64,000 bases of DNA from Cohaesibacter intestini (GCF_003324485.1 NZ_QODK01000003.1:62001-126000); one strand, 5' to 3'; counted from the stretch's first letter, positions 52,800 through 63,054 are shown. The notes: generated by a model from the letters alone, not told the origin. A program made the numbers and translations.

Positions 52800-54137
52800 A
52801 TGTCAAGTGGGGACGACAGAATGACGGCGACATTGCGGGTTCCTGAAATGGATCTCTATGCGATTTTCGAGAGAATGAGTGACGGGGTGATGATTGTGTC
52901 CGCTGCGGGCAGCGTCATTTATCGCAACGCGTCCATGTCCTCTTTGCCGGATTTCCTCCAGAATCATGTTCTTGACCACAATGGCAAGGTGAACGGGAGC
53001 GGCGGCCACGATCAGTGCTGGGAACCTGCTGCCGACAACTCACTGGAAGGCTGGACTGTGTCCTGCCATCCGGTCGGGTCCAACACCGCCTATATTTTCC
53101 GTCAGGATTGCCAGTTGGTTGAGCGCATCGAGCGACTGCGCGAAGAATTCAGCCGTCAGGTGGTTGATGGTGTCACACCAAGTCTGGCTGCCATGCAGGT
53201 CTTGCGCAAATTTGTTACCTCCCGATGGGTTGCTATTGGGACCAAGGATCCCGAGGTCGGAGCGGTGACCTTTGATGTGGCTTTTGACGGCGATAAAATC
53301 CGCTCGGGCATCATCCCCGATATCGCGCCGGACGATGATATGGACTTCTGCAGTTCGATCATCACCACCAGTGCCATTTCGAAATGCTTCGCCCGGCACG
53401 AGTTGGCTGAGGAACTGGGCATCAGGCATCTGGTTGGCGTGTCGCTCAAGGATATGCAGAAGGAATGCGTTGGCTTTGCGCTTCTGGCTGATGATCACGA
53501 ACCGGGCAATGTTCATGAGACCGTAACCTTGTTGCGCGAAGTGCGAGCTCTGTATGGCCCCTTCTTTCAGGCTGACAATGCCCAGTTGGAGGCGCGGGTT
53601 GCGGTCGCTGAAGCCAATACCGATGCCCTGACAGGCAAAGGCAACCGCCGGGCCTGTGAAGCCTATTTGCAGGAATGCCTTGATGACATGGCTTTCGAAA
53701 CCAAGGATTCACCGGTTCTTGCGATGTTCGATCCCAATGCCATGCGCAATGCCATCGTGATGTTGGTCGATGTTGATGGCTTCAAACGGATCAATGATAG
53801 TCTGGGGCACGAAGAAGGCGACCGTGCCCTGCGCCTTGTGGCGCAGCATTTGTCCGAAATCGACCCTGATAGCCGGGTCTTCCGTTTGGGCGGCGATGAA
53901 TTCGTGCAGATTTTCCCGCGTGCCGGGGCGCTCGAGGCCGAGGACCTGCGCACAAAGATCAACGAAGTCGAGCAATCGCTGGCCGAGAAGGGGTTCGAGT
54001 CCTTCGGCCTGAGCATGGGGGTGGTCCACTTCTTCGAAGGCGATGGCTCCATGTCTTCGCTGACGACCCTTGCCGATGCCCGCATGTATCATGACAAGCG
54101 CCTGCGTTCGGTTTCCTTCATCGAACTCGATATCTGA
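52800..54137 (+). CDS. Soluble GGDEF diguanylate cyclase with PAS-like N-terminus
   Basis: A 445-residue cytoplasmic protein if started at 52800. The N-terminal segment (about 15-75, LYAIFERMSDGVMIVSAAGS) looks like a PAS domain, a middle region (about 115-270) is of GAF-like size without a clear match, and the C-terminal GGDEF domain has the intact motif in VFRLGGDEFVQIF (residues 364-368). No transmembrane helix and no EAL domain. The RxxD inhibitory site is not seen (IDPDSRVFR instead). In-frame starts lie at 52740, 52800 and 52821; 52800 is a compromise. Confidence 0.88.
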   Translation: MSSGDDRMTATLRVPEMDLYAIFERMSDGVMIVSAAGSVIYRNASMSSLPDFLQNHVLDHNGKVNGSGGHDQCWEPAADNSLEGWTVSCHPVGSNTAYIFRQDCQLVERIERLREEFSRQVVDGVTPSLAAMQVLRKFVTSRWVAIGTKDPEVGAVTFDVAFDGDKIRSGIIPDIAPDDDMDFCSSIITTSAISKCFARHELAEELGIRHLVGVSLKDMQKECVGFALLADDHEPGNVHETVTLLREVRALYGPFFQADNAQLEARVAVAEANTDALTGKGNRRACEAYLQECLDDMAFETKDSPVLAMFDPNAMRNAIVMLVDVDGFKRINDSLGHEEGDRALRLVAQHLSEIDPDSRVFRLGGDEFVQIFPRAGALEAEDLRTKINEVEQSLAEKGFESFGLSMGVVHFFEGDGSMSSLTTLADARMYHDKRLRSVSFIELDI

Positions 54138-54244
54138 TCCCACTCAACCGGTTTGACTGTTCCATGCTGCGGCTGGACCGTAGCTTTGATGCCTATGCGT
54201 CGGTCCGTGAGATCGGATGCGGGCGTTTTTTTTGAAACCGTCGC

Positions 54245-54271
54245 AAAAAAAGGGCTTCCCGAAGGAAGCCC
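54245..54271 (-). terminator. Terminator of the L,D-transpeptidase gene
   Basis: On the minus strand GGGCTTCC-TTCG-GGAAGCCC is followed by seven T (A-run at 54245-54251 on +). The TTCG tetraloop is typical of strong terminators. Confidence 0.92.
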
Positions 54272-54341
54272 AGTTTACAGATCCAATGTGGATCTCTCTC
54301 TCAACTTTTTTGACTTTATAAATGCTATTGAAGGGGCGGTT

Positions 54342-55070
54342 TTAAATGACCACCACTTTGGTGCCGACACCGACCCGTTCATAAAGGTCCTGAACATCCT
54401 GATTGCGCATCCGGATACAGCCGGAGCTGACCGCCTGGCCGATGGACCAGGGCTCGTTGGAGCCGTGAATTCGGTACAGGGTGGACCCCAGATAGAGGGC
54501 GCGGGCACCAAGTGGATTGCGTGGACCGCCTTCCATGAATTCAGGCAGACCCGGCTGACGGGCGCGCATTTCTGCCGGTGGCCGCCAGCTTGGCCATTCG
54601 GCCTTGCGGGTGATTTTGTGGGCGCCCGCCCATTCGAAGCCGGGACGTCCGACACCAACGCCATAGCGGCGGGCTGTGCCGTCCCGTTCAATCAGATAGA
54701 GATAGCGCTCATTGGTATTGACGATCACGGTCCCCGGCTTGTGCGGGCCTTGATAATCGACCACTGTGGGCAAGAAACGTGGATCAATGGTGGGAGCGCG
54801 GCGTTTGGTCTTTTTCGCCGACAGCGCCTGTGTCCGACCTTGACGCGGTACGGAGGCATAATGCTTGCGATTGACCTTTGGCCGCACCTCTGTTGGAACG
54901 GCGCGGACCTGACCGGGACGCAACTGCATGATCCATGGATCGATCCGGTCAGCGCTCAGCATCACCGGCGGTGGCGGTGCATAGCGCAGGGAAGTGGCAT
55001 CAGCGGGCGTGGAAATCACACCGCCGCTGCTCAGTGCAACAGCACAAAGAGAATAAACAAGACGCTTCAT
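54342..55070 (-). CDS. Periplasmic L,D-transpeptidase (YkuD domain)
   Basis: A 242-residue exported enzyme that links or anchors peptidoglycan through meso-diaminopimelate. A signal peptide (about 1-20, KRLVYSLCAVALSSGG) is followed by a basic linker and the YkuD domain (GTVIVNTNERYLYLIERDGT onward), with the catalytic motif IHGSNEPWSIGQAVSSGCIR (His and Cys present). The ATG at 55070 gives a normal signal peptide; a GTG four codons earlier is possible. A strong terminator follows. Confidence 0.93.
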   Translation of the reverse strand: MKRLVYSLCAVALSSGGVISTPADATSLRYAPPPPVMLSADRIDPWIMQLRPGQVRAVPTEVRPKVNRKHYASVPRQGRTQALSAKKTKRRAPTIDPRFLPTVVDYQGPHKPGTVIVNTNERYLYLIERDGTARRYGVGVGRPGFEWAGAHKITRKAEWPSWRPPAEMRARQPGLPEFMEGGPRNPLGARALYLGSTLYRIHGSNEPWSIGQAVSSGCIRMRNQDVQDLYERVGVGTKVVVI

Positions 55071-55365
55071 CGACAGACTCACAACACATTATCGACGTCA
55101 TCCGGCGACTGAGCGGCCGGGGCGAATAGCTGACTTATGGAGCAAAATTCAAAAAATGCTCCCGAATTATGGATCTCAGTGTAGGCTTGAAACCAAACAA
55201 AAAGGTAAACAAAAGCTTGCTTGGATGCCTGAATGGAGTCAGCGTAAAGAAAGTGTAAAAAAAGGAAAAATTTACCAATATTCTTTACCAATCCGGCGCG
55301 CGTGATCCAGACTGAGCGGAGCAAAACACTCTGTCAGGATGAGGCGACTTTGCAGGTCAGAGGGC

Positions 55366-56151
55366 TTAGCGCGCGCCAACGATCCGTTTGGCTTCTTTAA
55401 GCAGGCGAGGGGTCATTGGACGCACCTGCCTCAAGGTCATGCCCGGTTTAACATCCGGATTATATAGCATATTCATGATCAGCCGGTCGTAACGGGTAAA
55501 GTGATCAAACGTGCTGGTATCATTGAAAACGGAGTGGATGAGGCTTGCATCGTCGTTCAGGGGCCCCAGTCCTTGCAGGATTTCTTCCACCATGCAGCGG
55601 CGAAACAGGGAAAGGCCCTGATCCGATACGATCACCGCGTCCGAACGCAAGATGCCCGATCTGCGGGACAGAACCCGCACAATGCACTGCCCCGGCACCT
55701 CCATGTTGGCCTGGCCAAACACCTCATACCGCACCGTTTCCTCGTAATCTTTGGCATCGACTATATAAATACGGAAATTTGCATCCTTAGGAGTCCGGGC
55801 AAAGCGAACCTTCAGTCCGGGAATTTGTCTGGGCAGATTGCGCACAAACTGCCTGACTGTCTTCAGTCGATTGAGCCGGGCGCGATTGTCGATCCAGATC
55901 TTTACCGGTGTGACATATTTCTTGACCCGGTTCGTCTGGCTTCCCCAGCTAAGGGACCGGATTTCTGCCCCGAACACCGTCTTGTAAAATCCGTCGGCGA
56001 TATCGGTGTCGGCAAAATTCGCAGCGTGCAAAACAGACCCTTGAACCGACAGGGTCAGGCAGGCAGCAGCCAGCATGATGCATGCCATCCGCTTGGCACC
56101 AATCACAAGCATGGCAAAAGGGAACGGCAATCTGTCGAACAATCGGAGCAT
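55366..56151 (-). CDS. Exported DUF2927 family protein
   Basis: A 261-residue protein of the DUF2927 family, frequent in alphaproteobacteria and of unknown function. An N-terminal hydrophobic segment (about 22-44, MACIMLAAACLTLSVQGS) is a signal or anchor. The conserved end has FRRCMVEEILQGLGPLNDDA, SVFNDTSTFDHFTRYDRLIM and MLYNPDVKPGMTLRQV. The cysteine followed by E-E in VEEILQGLG recalls a metallopeptidase-like fold, but no HExxH is seen. The start is uncertain: ATG 56151 is used, and others lie at 56199 and 56112. Confidence 0.78.
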   Translation of the reverse strand: MLRLFDRLPFPFAMLVIGAKRMACIMLAAACLTLSVQGSVLHAANFADTDIADGFYKTVFGAEIRSLSWGSQTNRVKKYVTPVKIWIDNRARLNRLKTVRQFVRNLPRQIPGLKVRFARTPKDANFRIYIVDAKDYEETVRYEVFGQANMEVPGQCIVRVLSRRSGILRSDAVIVSDQGLSLFRRCMVEEILQGLGPLNDDASLIHSVFNDTSTFDHFTRYDRLIMNMLYNPDVKPGMTLRQVRPMTPRLLKEAKRIVGAR

Positions 56152-56600
56152 CTGGGCATGTCTTACTGAATATCGGTCGCATTTGGACGGACTTTGCAAC
56201 CCATCCAGGGAGGGCTGTCTGTCTGACTGGAAAAGACACTATCCAACAGACCGAAAAAAAGCCAGTCACCAGCCCAATCAAAAATCCGACAGGGGTCGGT
56301 CCGGTTTCTTCTCTTTGCTTGTTAGTCTTGCAGAAAGCAAACAGCACATATGGCACCACAGTGACAATCTTTGCGTCGATGGCAAGGAGTGAGAAAAGCA
56401 GCAAGATTTCTACAACGAATACAGGTAGATAAAAATTTCATTTTTCAGTTTCCAAAAACCCTATCTTAACGAAAGCCAAGATAGACTTCTGCAACGCAAG
56501 GATTACCCTTGATGAAAATAGTGCGGCCGCTCACTAAGTTTTTCTACTTATTAATAGGGCGGAGCGCATCCGAAGTATGATCTGTGGGAGTAAAGTGGAA
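56152..56600. other. Divergent intergenic region, DUF2927 to CheZ
   Basis: About 450 bases, A+T-rich from about 56390 to 56560. It presumably holds the promoters for both genes. No recognised operator or RNA. Confidence 0.4.
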
Positions 56601-57326
56601 ATGGCGTTGGCTACGAAACCATTTCGAATCGAACAAATTCTGGGCGATGCCTTGCCACAAAAAACCTCAGCAGCCAATTCGGCGATGACGGGTGAGCAGC
56701 ACAACCAGATCATGGCAGAGCTGGCAGCTCTTCGCTCCCTGATCGAGCCGGCTCAGGAACTCAACACCAATCTGGTGGAGACCTACCGCACCGAGATGAA
56801 TGAAGCGCTGAAATTGAAAAAGGAGATGGACGAAATCTATGAAGCCATCGCCGAAACCAAGCGCGAAATTGCCACCCTGCATGTGAATGGCCTGCATTCC
56901 GCAGAGATGAACAGGGTCACCGACGAACTTGACGCCATTGTGCAGGGCACCGAGCAGGCGACCGAGCAGATTTTGGCCGCAGCCGAGACGATCGATGACA
57001 ATGCCAACAAATTGTCCAAGGTTCTGACCGGTGAAGAAGACCAATGGACTCATGAAATTCAGGATAGCGTTGTCTTGATGTTCGAGGCCTGTAACTTTCA
57101 GGATCTCACCGGCCAGCGCATCACCAAGGTGGTCAACGTTCTGCGCTTCATCGAAGAGCGCATCGTCAGCATGATGGAAATCTGGGGCGGCATCGACCAC
57201 TTCCAGGAAATCGAAGTGGACAATCCGTTGGCCAAGACCGGCGACGACGCACTGCTCAACGGCCCGGCTCTGGGGGGCGAAGAAGGTGTGGCCAGCCAGG
57301 ACGACATCGACGCCCTGTTCGACTAA
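56601..57326 (+). CDS. cheZ: CheZ-type CheY-P phosphatase (alphaproteobacterial)
   Basis: A 241-residue, almost wholly alpha-helical protein. The phosphatase helix motif appears in NFQDLTGQRITKVVNVLRFI (DxxxQ, D and catalytic Gln), as in CheZ. A linker rich in Gly/Asp leads to the C-terminal tail SQDDIDALFD, an acidic amphipathic peptide that in CheZ binds CheY. It would dephosphorylate CheY-P and shorten swimming responses. The ATG at 56601 is 10 bases after GGGAG; a GTG two codons earlier is possible. No other chemotaxis genes are in the window. Confidence 0.85.
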   Translation: MALATKPFRIEQILGDALPQKTSAANSAMTGEQHNQIMAELAALRSLIEPAQELNTNLVETYRTEMNEALKLKKEMDEIYEAIAETKREIATLHVNGLHSAEMNRVTDELDAIVQGTEQATEQILAAAETIDDNANKLSKVLTGEEDQWTHEIQDSVVLMFEACNFQDLTGQRITKVVNVLRFIEERIVSMMEIWGGIDHFQEIEVDNPLAKTGDDALLNGPALGGEEGVASQDDIDALFD

Positions 57327-57351
57327 GTTCACAATCTGCAAAAAATGGTCT

Positions 57352-57387
57352 AAAAGCCCTAGGGACTATACCCTTGGGCTTTTTTTG
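57352..57387 (+). terminator. Terminator after cheZ
   Basis: AAAAGCCCTAGGG pairs with CCCTTGGGCTTTT (one mismatch) over a 6-base loop, ending in seven T. It lies about 25 bases after the stop. Confidence 0.9.
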
Positions 57388-57493
57388 TTGTTTGTTCCGT
57401 CTCGGAAGAAGCAGAAAGAAACAAGCTTCCTCTTGCCCAGACAAGACCATACTGGTCGTGCCCGGACGTGCTGTTTGACCACCGGAGACTGAC

Positions 57494-58282
57494 ATGCCGC
57501 CTTTTGCCAAGCGTTTGGTATCGCTTCTTCCCCGCTTTCTTTTGTCCCTCATCCTGATCATTTATATGGCCAACATTGCCTGGCCATATCTCTATCGGGA
57601 ATCGGATCAGGACGCGTGCAGTTTTGGCCCGGTCACCAATGAACAATATCGAGCCTATCTGGCAGACGTGAAACAGCGAGCAAAAGACTATTGGCCTCCG
57701 CTTCCTGACGGGTCTCACCCATGGCCGGTCGATGATGTGATGCACAAGTCGCTGGCCTACCGCTTGAATGATGCGGTTGAGGGCCTTGATGGCTTCTATC
57801 ACCGCCTTGCCATGTCGCATGCCGTTCTGCGGGCCGTGGGCATGCGTGTGCGGGAAAAGCAGAGCGACGCCAACAACAGGGCCACCCTCGACGATGCTGG
57901 CAATGCCAACAGCCTGCGCTATGTTTACGCCTTCACCTCTCCCAACTATACGCTCATTCCGATGCGCATGTTCCGTTTTGATGGCAAGGGAACCTTGTCC
58001 TTCATTGGCGGGCAGGAAACGGGGCAATCACTCAAGAAAGCGGTGACTGCCAAGACCGATGATGGTCGGATCGCCTTCACCTTCGAGGAGATGGGCTTCC
58101 TCAAAAGCGATCCAACCGATAGATCGGATCTGACCTTCTTGCCGCGCCTGGTCGACTATGACAAGACCTATCGTCCATGTCCCAAGATGCCGGATGAAGC
58201 ATGGGTCGCTGCCTATGAGGCAATGCGATCCGTAGCCAATGAGGCGGCGCCCATCAACGTCCCGCAAGCCCCCTCGGAATAG
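57494..58282 (+). CDS. Membrane-anchored protein of unknown function
   Basis: A 262-residue protein with one N-terminal membrane helix (about 12-32, LPRFLLSLILIIYMANIAWP) and a periplasmic remainder. Features include YWPPLPDGSHPWPVDDVMHK, DDAGNANSLRYVYAFTSPNY and LIPMRMFRFDGKGTLSFIGG. I do not recognise the family. Codon use and composition look genuine, and the ORF fits the space between cheZ and tag. ACCGGAGACTGAC before the ATG gives a fair ribosome-binding site. Confidence 0.7.
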   Translation: MPPFAKRLVSLLPRFLLSLILIIYMANIAWPYLYRESDQDACSFGPVTNEQYRAYLADVKQRAKDYWPPLPDGSHPWPVDDVMHKSLAYRLNDAVEGLDGFYHRLAMSHAVLRAVGMRVREKQSDANNRATLDDAGNANSLRYVYAFTSPNYTLIPMRMFRFDGKGTLSFIGGQETGQSLKKAVTAKTDDGRIAFTFEEMGFLKSDPTDRSDLTFLPRLVDYDKTYRPCPKMPDEAWVAAYEAMRSVANEAAPINVPQAPSE

Positions 58283-58412
58283 CACCAAGTGCATCAACGG
58301 TCCGCCCTGCGTCGATCTCGTTCGGTCCGCGCGTGCGCCTGATTGACTCCATAGCGGAATCACAATAAGAACAAAGACGGAACGTGTGCGCTGATTGAGC
58401 GGGGGAAGCACA

Positions 58413-59063
58413 ATGGCAGATCAACAGGCAGACAACGGACTGATCATCGGTGAAGATGGCAAGGCGCGATGCTGGTGGCACGGTGGTAAGCCCGATTATC
58501 AGGCCTATCATGACGACGAATGGGGCCACCCGGTTGCCGATGACCGGACTCTTTTCGAGAAGATCTGCCTTGAAGGCTTTCAGTCAGGGCTGAGCTGGTA
58601 CACGATCCTCAAGAAGCGCGAGAATTTTCGCGCCGCCTTTGCCAATTTCGACATGGACAAGGTGGCAGCCTTCTCCGAGGCCGACATTGAGCGCTGTCTT
58701 GCCGATGCGGGCATCGTCCGTCACCGCAAAAAGATTGAAAGCACCATCAACAATGCCAAACGGGCGCAGGAATTGCGCCGCGAGTTCGGCTCGCTGGCAG
58801 CCTATTTCTGGGCCCATGAACCCGGTGCCTCAGATCGTCCAGACCGCCCGATCTATGAAGAACTGGTCAAGCTCAGCCAAACCGACATTTCGAAAGCCAT
58901 TTCCAAAGATCTGAAAAAGCGTGGATGGTCCTTTGTCGGCCCGACCACCATTTATGCCTTCATGCAGGCCATGGGACTGGTCAATGATCATGTTGAAGGC
59001 TGCTATTGTCGTGACGTGATCGAGGGTGAACGCGACAGCTTCACACGGCCCAATGCGGCCTGA
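58413..59063 (+). CDS. tag: DNA-3-methyladenine glycosylase I
   Basis: Base-excision enzyme that removes 3-methyladenine. The 216-residue protein has KARCWWHGGKPDYQAYHDDE and WGHPVADDRTLFEKICLEGF, then QSGLSWYTILKKRENFRAAF, the Tag helix-hairpin-helix core, and Zn-type residues near the end (GLVNDHVEGCYC). The ATG at 58413 has GGGGGAAG eight bases upstream. With ada it gives the cell two answers to alkylation damage. Confidence 0.95.
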   Translation: MADQQADNGLIIGEDGKARCWWHGGKPDYQAYHDDEWGHPVADDRTLFEKICLEGFQSGLSWYTILKKRENFRAAFANFDMDKVAAFSEADIERCLADAGIVRHRKKIESTINNAKRAQELRREFGSLAAYFWAHEPGASDRPDRPIYEELVKLSQTDISKAISKDLKKRGWSFVGPTTIYAFMQAMGLVNDHVEGCYCRDVIEGERDSFTRPNAA

Positions 59064-59231
59064 TCACCCAAAGCCGGTTTTGAGGCCTGTGGCAATGCAA
59101 CCATTTGCTTTGCTCTGTATTTGATATAAGACTGTAGGTAAATCTACTTTGCTGTTGCGATCGACAACTCCCTCTGTTCACTGATCGGATCAGCAAGGTA
59201 ACACATCGTTCAAACCAGAAGCAGTTTTAGC

Positions 59232-60059
59232 ATGAATGAGTTGATCAACGAACTGGGGGCCTATGCACCCCTTATTATCAATGTCGTCAAGGCCTTCACC
59301 TTCCTGATCATTGGCTATCTGGTGGCTGGAATGGCCGGACGGATTGTCCGCAATCGCCTTTCGCGCATACGCCGCTTTGATCAGACCCTTGTCAGTTTCG
59401 CCTCGTCTATGGTTCGTTGGCTCATTCTGGCCTTTGTCGGCATCGCGGTCCTTCAGCTTTTCGGGTTTCAGGCAACCAGCCTTGTCGCGGTCTTGGGTGC
59501 AGCGTCTCTGGCCATTGGTCTTGCCTTGCAGGGCACCTTGAGCGATGTGGCATCTGGCGTTATGCTGATCATCTTTCGCCATTACAAAATGGGCGACTAT
59601 GTCGACATTGGCGGCACGGCCGGCACGATCAAGGATATCAATCTGTTCGTGACCGAGATGGCGACGCCGGACAATGTGCAGATCATCATGCCCAATTCCA
59701 AAGCATGGGGATCGATTGTCACCAATTATTCCGCTCATCCGGTCCGCCGCTGTGATTTAGTCTTCGGCATCGATTATGACGACGATATGGACAAGGCCAT
59801 GCAAGTCCTTCTCGATCTGGCCAATGCGGATGAGCGCGTCCATCAGGAGCCTGCCCCATGGGTGCGGGTGACCAATCTGGGGGATTCCTCGGTCGATCTG
59901 ACGGTCCGCCTCTGGTGCGCGGCGGCTGATTATTGGGAACTGAAATTCGCCTTCATCAAGGCCACCAAGGAAGCCTTTGATGCCAATAATATTTCCATTC
60001 CCTATCCCCATCAGGTTGAAGTCCTTAAAGAGGCCAAAGGCGAAGCACAGCAAGGCTGA
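59232..60059 (+). CDS. MscS-type mechanosensitive channel
   Basis: A 275-residue small-conductance channel. Three N-terminal helices (about 14-35, 60-83, 90-112) include the pore helix LGAASLAIGLALQGTLSDVA, which carries the Gly/Ala packing of MscS TM3. The cytoplasmic beta domain follows (FRHYKMGDYVDIGGTAGTIK, DINLFVTEMATPDNVQIIMP). It opens when the membrane is stretched by hypo-osmotic shock. It ends before a hairpin terminator. Confidence 0.94.
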   Translation: MNELINELGAYAPLIINVVKAFTFLIIGYLVAGMAGRIVRNRLSRIRRFDQTLVSFASSMVRWLILAFVGIAVLQLFGFQATSLVAVLGAASLAIGLALQGTLSDVASGVMLIIFRHYKMGDYVDIGGTAGTIKDINLFVTEMATPDNVQIIMPNSKAWGSIVTNYSAHPVRRCDLVFGIDYDDDMDKAMQVLLDLANADERVHQEPAPWVRVTNLGDSSVDLTVRLWCAAADYWELKFAFIKATKEAFDANNISIPYPHQVEVLKEAKGEAQQG

Positions 60060-60098
60060 CCGGCCCGAGAGCCTTTCACCGACTTCTCGAATTGCGAA

Positions 60099-60124
60099 GG
60101 CAGCGCCTTGAGGCGCTGCCTTTG
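60099..60124 (+). terminator. Terminator after the mscS-type gene
   Basis: Perfect stem GGCAGCGCC/GGCGCTGCC with a TTGA loop and a short T-run. It lies 40 bases after the stop. Confidence 0.75.
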
Positions 60125-60352
60125 TCATGTCTGCGCAACCTTTTGCTGATACGGCAAAGTGATGATGCTTGTCGACAAGCGAGAGAAAAACGGGTCTTTG
60201 CGCCAATTGTTTCTGGCTAAAACCTTGTCGCGCCTTGAGTGATGGGCTAGGGAAGAGACCGAACAGGGTGCATTTGTGGATCTGGCAAGTTTTCGCCGCT
60301 CCAACAAAGGCAGCCTGAACCTCTTTCAACCCGAACGAAGTGACGTCCAATC

Positions 60353-61840
60353 ATGGCCCAGAACAAGGCAAACAAGAAAAAGCCCAACAAGCTCAAGGCC
60401 CGCCTGCCGCGCGGATTTGTGGATCGGACTGCCGAAGACATTCGCGCAACCGAAGACATGCTCGCAAAGATCAAGGCCGTCTATGAGCATCATGGCTTTG
60501 ACCCGATTGAGACGCCTACCTTCGAATATACCGATTGTCTGGGCAAATTCCTGCCCGACACCGATCGCCCCAATGCCGGTGTCTTCTCCGTGCAGGATGA
60601 TGACGAGCAATGGATGAGCCTGCGTTATGATCTGACCGCGCCAATGGCCCGTCACGTCGCGGAAAATATCAACGAAATCCAGCTGCCATACCGCACATAT
60701 CGCGTCGGTTATGTCTATCGCAACGAAAAGCCGGGGCCGGGCCGCTTCCGCCAATTCATGCAGTTCGATGCCGATACCGTCGGCGCGCCGGGCGTCCAGA
60801 CCGATGCCGAAGCCTGCATGATGATGGCCGACACGATGGAAGCCTTGGGCATAGAACGCGGCAACTATGTCATCCGCGTCAACAACCGCAAGGTGCTTGA
60901 TGGCGTGATGGACGAAATCGGCTTTGGTGGCGATGAGCATGTCGAAGCCCGCCTGATGGTGCTGCGGGCGGTTGACAAGCTCGACAAATTCGGCCCCGAA
61001 GGGGTTCGCCTTTTGCTTGGCGAAGGCCGCAAGGATGAGTCCGGCGACTTCACCAAGGGCGCAGGCCTTAGCGCCGAGAATGTCGAGAAAGTGATTGCTT
61101 TCACTGAAGGCACGCTGGAAATGGACAATGACGGCACCCGCGAACTCGAAGTCATGCAGCAAATTTTCGATGCCTGCGGCTATGGCAAGGACCGCATCCT
61201 GATTGATCCATCTGTCGTCCGTGGCCTCGAATATTATACCGGCCCGGTCTATGAGGCCGAATTGCTGTTTGATGTGACCAACGAAAAGGGCGAAGTGGTT
61301 CAGTTTGGCTCTGTCGGCGGCGGCGGTCGCTATGATGGCCTCGTCAAGCGCTTCGTTGGCCGCGATGTGCCAGCAACCGGCTTCTCCATCGGCGTTTCCC
61401 GCCTGATGACCGCGCTGAAAAATCTCGGCAAACTCGGCAATGACCCAATGGTTGCCCCGGTTCTGGTCACCGTCATGGATGGCGACGTGGAAAGCCTCGG
61501 CCATTACATGAAAATGGTGCAGGACCTGCGTGCCGCAGGCATCCGGGCAGAGCTTTATCAGGGCAACTGGAAGAAATTCGGCAATCAGCTGAAATATGCC
61601 GACAAGCGCGATTGTCCGCTGGCCATCATTCAAGGATCAGATGAGAAAGAAAAAGGCATCGTTCAGATCAAGGATCTTGAAGAGGGCAAGCGCCTGTCCG
61701 CCGAGATCGAGGACAATGCCACCTGGCGCGAAAGCCGCCCGGCACAGGTCGAAGTGGCCACTGCCGATCTGGTGGATACCGTCAGGAAGATGCTGGCCGA
61801 CCAAGCCGCCGACCGCGCTGCAGCCAACGCTGCCGGGTGA
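60353..61840 (+). CDS. hisS: Histidyl-tRNA synthetase
   Basis: Class II aminoacyl-tRNA synthetase that charges tRNA-His. The 495 residues show motif 1 ([20 protein letters not shown]), motif 2 (GKF-type [20 protein letters not shown] with QFDADTVG) and motif 3 ([13 protein letters not shown]), plus the histidine-A-type [18 protein letters not shown]. The C-terminal part is an anticodon-binding domain. It is followed 60 bases later by hisZ, a HisRS paralogue, as in many Hyphomicrobiales. Confidence 0.96.
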   Translation: MAQNKANKKKPNKLKARLPRGFVDRTAEDIRATEDMLAKIKAVYEHHGFDPIETPTFEYTDCLGKFLPDTDRPNAGVFSVQDDDEQWMSLRYDLTAPMARHVAENINEIQLPYRTYRVGYVYRNEKPGPGRFRQFMQFDADTVGAPGVQTDAEACMMMADTMEALGIERGNYVIRVNNRKVLDGVMDEIGFGGDEHVEARLMVLRAVDKLDKFGPEGVRLLLGEGRKDESGDFTKGAGLSAENVEKVIAFTEGTLEMDNDGTRELEVMQQIFDACGYGKDRILIDPSVVRGLEYYTGPVYEAELLFDVTNEKGEVVQFGSVGGGGRYDGLVKRFVGRDVPATGFSIGVSRLMTALKNLGKLGNDPMVAPVLVTVMDGDVESLGHYMKMVQDLRAAGIRAELYQGNWKKFGNQLKYADKRDCPLAIIQGSDEKEKGIVQIKDLEEGKRLSAEIEDNATWRESRPAQVEVATADLVDTVRKMLADQAADRAAANAAG

Positions 61841-61900
61841 ATTCGGCTCAGCGGCTACAGGGGCCGCCAAGATCCCCGGGCAACCGGGTAAGGAGATGAC

Positions 61901-63043
61901 ATGACCTATATGACCGATGCCATGCGGGCCGAGCTGACCGAGCAATTTGCAGCCGTAGGTGCCACCGCAATCGATCTGCCGGTGCTGTTTCATGCCGATG
62001 TCTTTGTCGATCTGATCGGAGAAGACATCCGTCGCAGGCTCTATGTGGCCCCCGGTGCCAATGGCGAAGCCATGGCGCTGCGGCCCGAATTCACCATTCC
62101 GGCCTGCCTGCACCATCTCTCCTCGGCCCCGATTGATCAAGTTGCCAATTATGCCTGTGTTGGTCCGGTCTTCCGCCAGCGTGGTGACGATCTGCCCGGC
62201 GAAAGCTGGCAGGCGGGCCTTGAACAGTTCGACCCTGAAGGTGGTGTTAGCTTTGACGCCAACAGCCTCACCGGGGCCTTGAAGCTTGTCGAAAGCCTGT
62301 CGAACCGCACCCCGATTGTCACCATTGGCGACAATGCGCTCTTCTCGGCCTTGTTGACGGCGCTGGAAACGCCAACCGTCTGGCAGCGTCGCCTTGAAGG
62401 GGCGTTCGGCGACCGGGCATTGCTCGACAAGATGCTCAAGCGTCTGGCTCAGGGTGGGGCGGATGATCAGGAAGCCTCTGCCGGTCTTGCCCGTATTCTT
62501 GAAGGCAAGGATCCTGCCGCCGTGCGCGACGCGGTCGAGGAAATGCTCGACATTGCCGGTCTTGCCGCGGTTGGCGGACGCTCTGTCGGCGACATTGCAG
62601 AGCGTTACATGGAAAAGGCCGAGCTGGCAGCCAATGCAGGCTGGGACGCTGGGAAAATCGACACCATCTCTCGCTATCTCGCCATTTCCGGTTCGCTTGA
62701 TGACAGCCTGTCTCAGTTGCAAGCCTTTGATGCGGCTGAAGGCAATCCGTTGGGAGACGCCTTGAGCCAGTTTGCAGAGCGCGTTGAAGCGATCAAGGCG
62801 TCTGTTGCTTCCGACGCACCCATCTGCTTCAAGGCCGATTTCGGCCGCCGCCTCGATTACTATTCCGGCTTCAATTACGAGCTGAATTTTGAAGACGAAG
62901 CCAGCCCGGTTGCCGGTGGCGGTCGCTATGATCGCCTGCTGGGCCTGTTGGCCCCGCGCGTTGATGCAAACCTTTCGCTCGAGGCCCTGCCTGCCATCGG
63001 GTTTGTGATCTGGCTGGATCGTTTGAACAAAGCTGAGGGCTAG
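61901..63043 (+). CDS. hisZ: ATP phosphoribosyltransferase regulatory subunit
   Basis: HisRS-like, catalytically inactive partner of HisG. The 380-residue protein keeps class II synthetase folds ([48 protein letters not shown]) and the late [37 protein letters not shown], but no tRNA-binding domain. In organisms with HisZ, HisG needs it for activity and for feedback by histidine. It lies 11 bases before hisG, implying coupling. Confidence 0.95.
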   Translation: MTYMTDAMRAELTEQFAAVGATAIDLPVLFHADVFVDLIGEDIRRRLYVAPGANGEAMALRPEFTIPACLHHLSSAPIDQVANYACVGPVFRQRGDDLPGESWQAGLEQFDPEGGVSFDANSLTGALKLVESLSNRTPIVTIGDNALFSALLTALETPTVWQRRLEGAFGDRALLDKMLKRLAQGGADDQEASAGLARILEGKDPAAVRDAVEEMLDIAGLAAVGGRSVGDIAERYMEKAELAANAGWDAGKIDTISRYLAISGSLDDSLSQLQAFDAAEGNPLGDALSQFAERVEAIKASVASDAPICFKADFGRRLDYYSGFNYELNFEDEASPVAGGGRYDRLLGLLAPRVDANLSLEALPAIGFVIWLDRLNKAEG

Positions 63044-63054
63044 GGAAGATTATC

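Noticed and set aside
60326-61633. 435-codon minus-strand ORF opposite hisS
   Set aside because: Complete overlap with hisS, whose class II synthetase motifs are unmistakable.
61637-62722. 361-codon minus-strand ORF opposite hisZ
   Set aside because: Antisense shadow with no recognisable domain.
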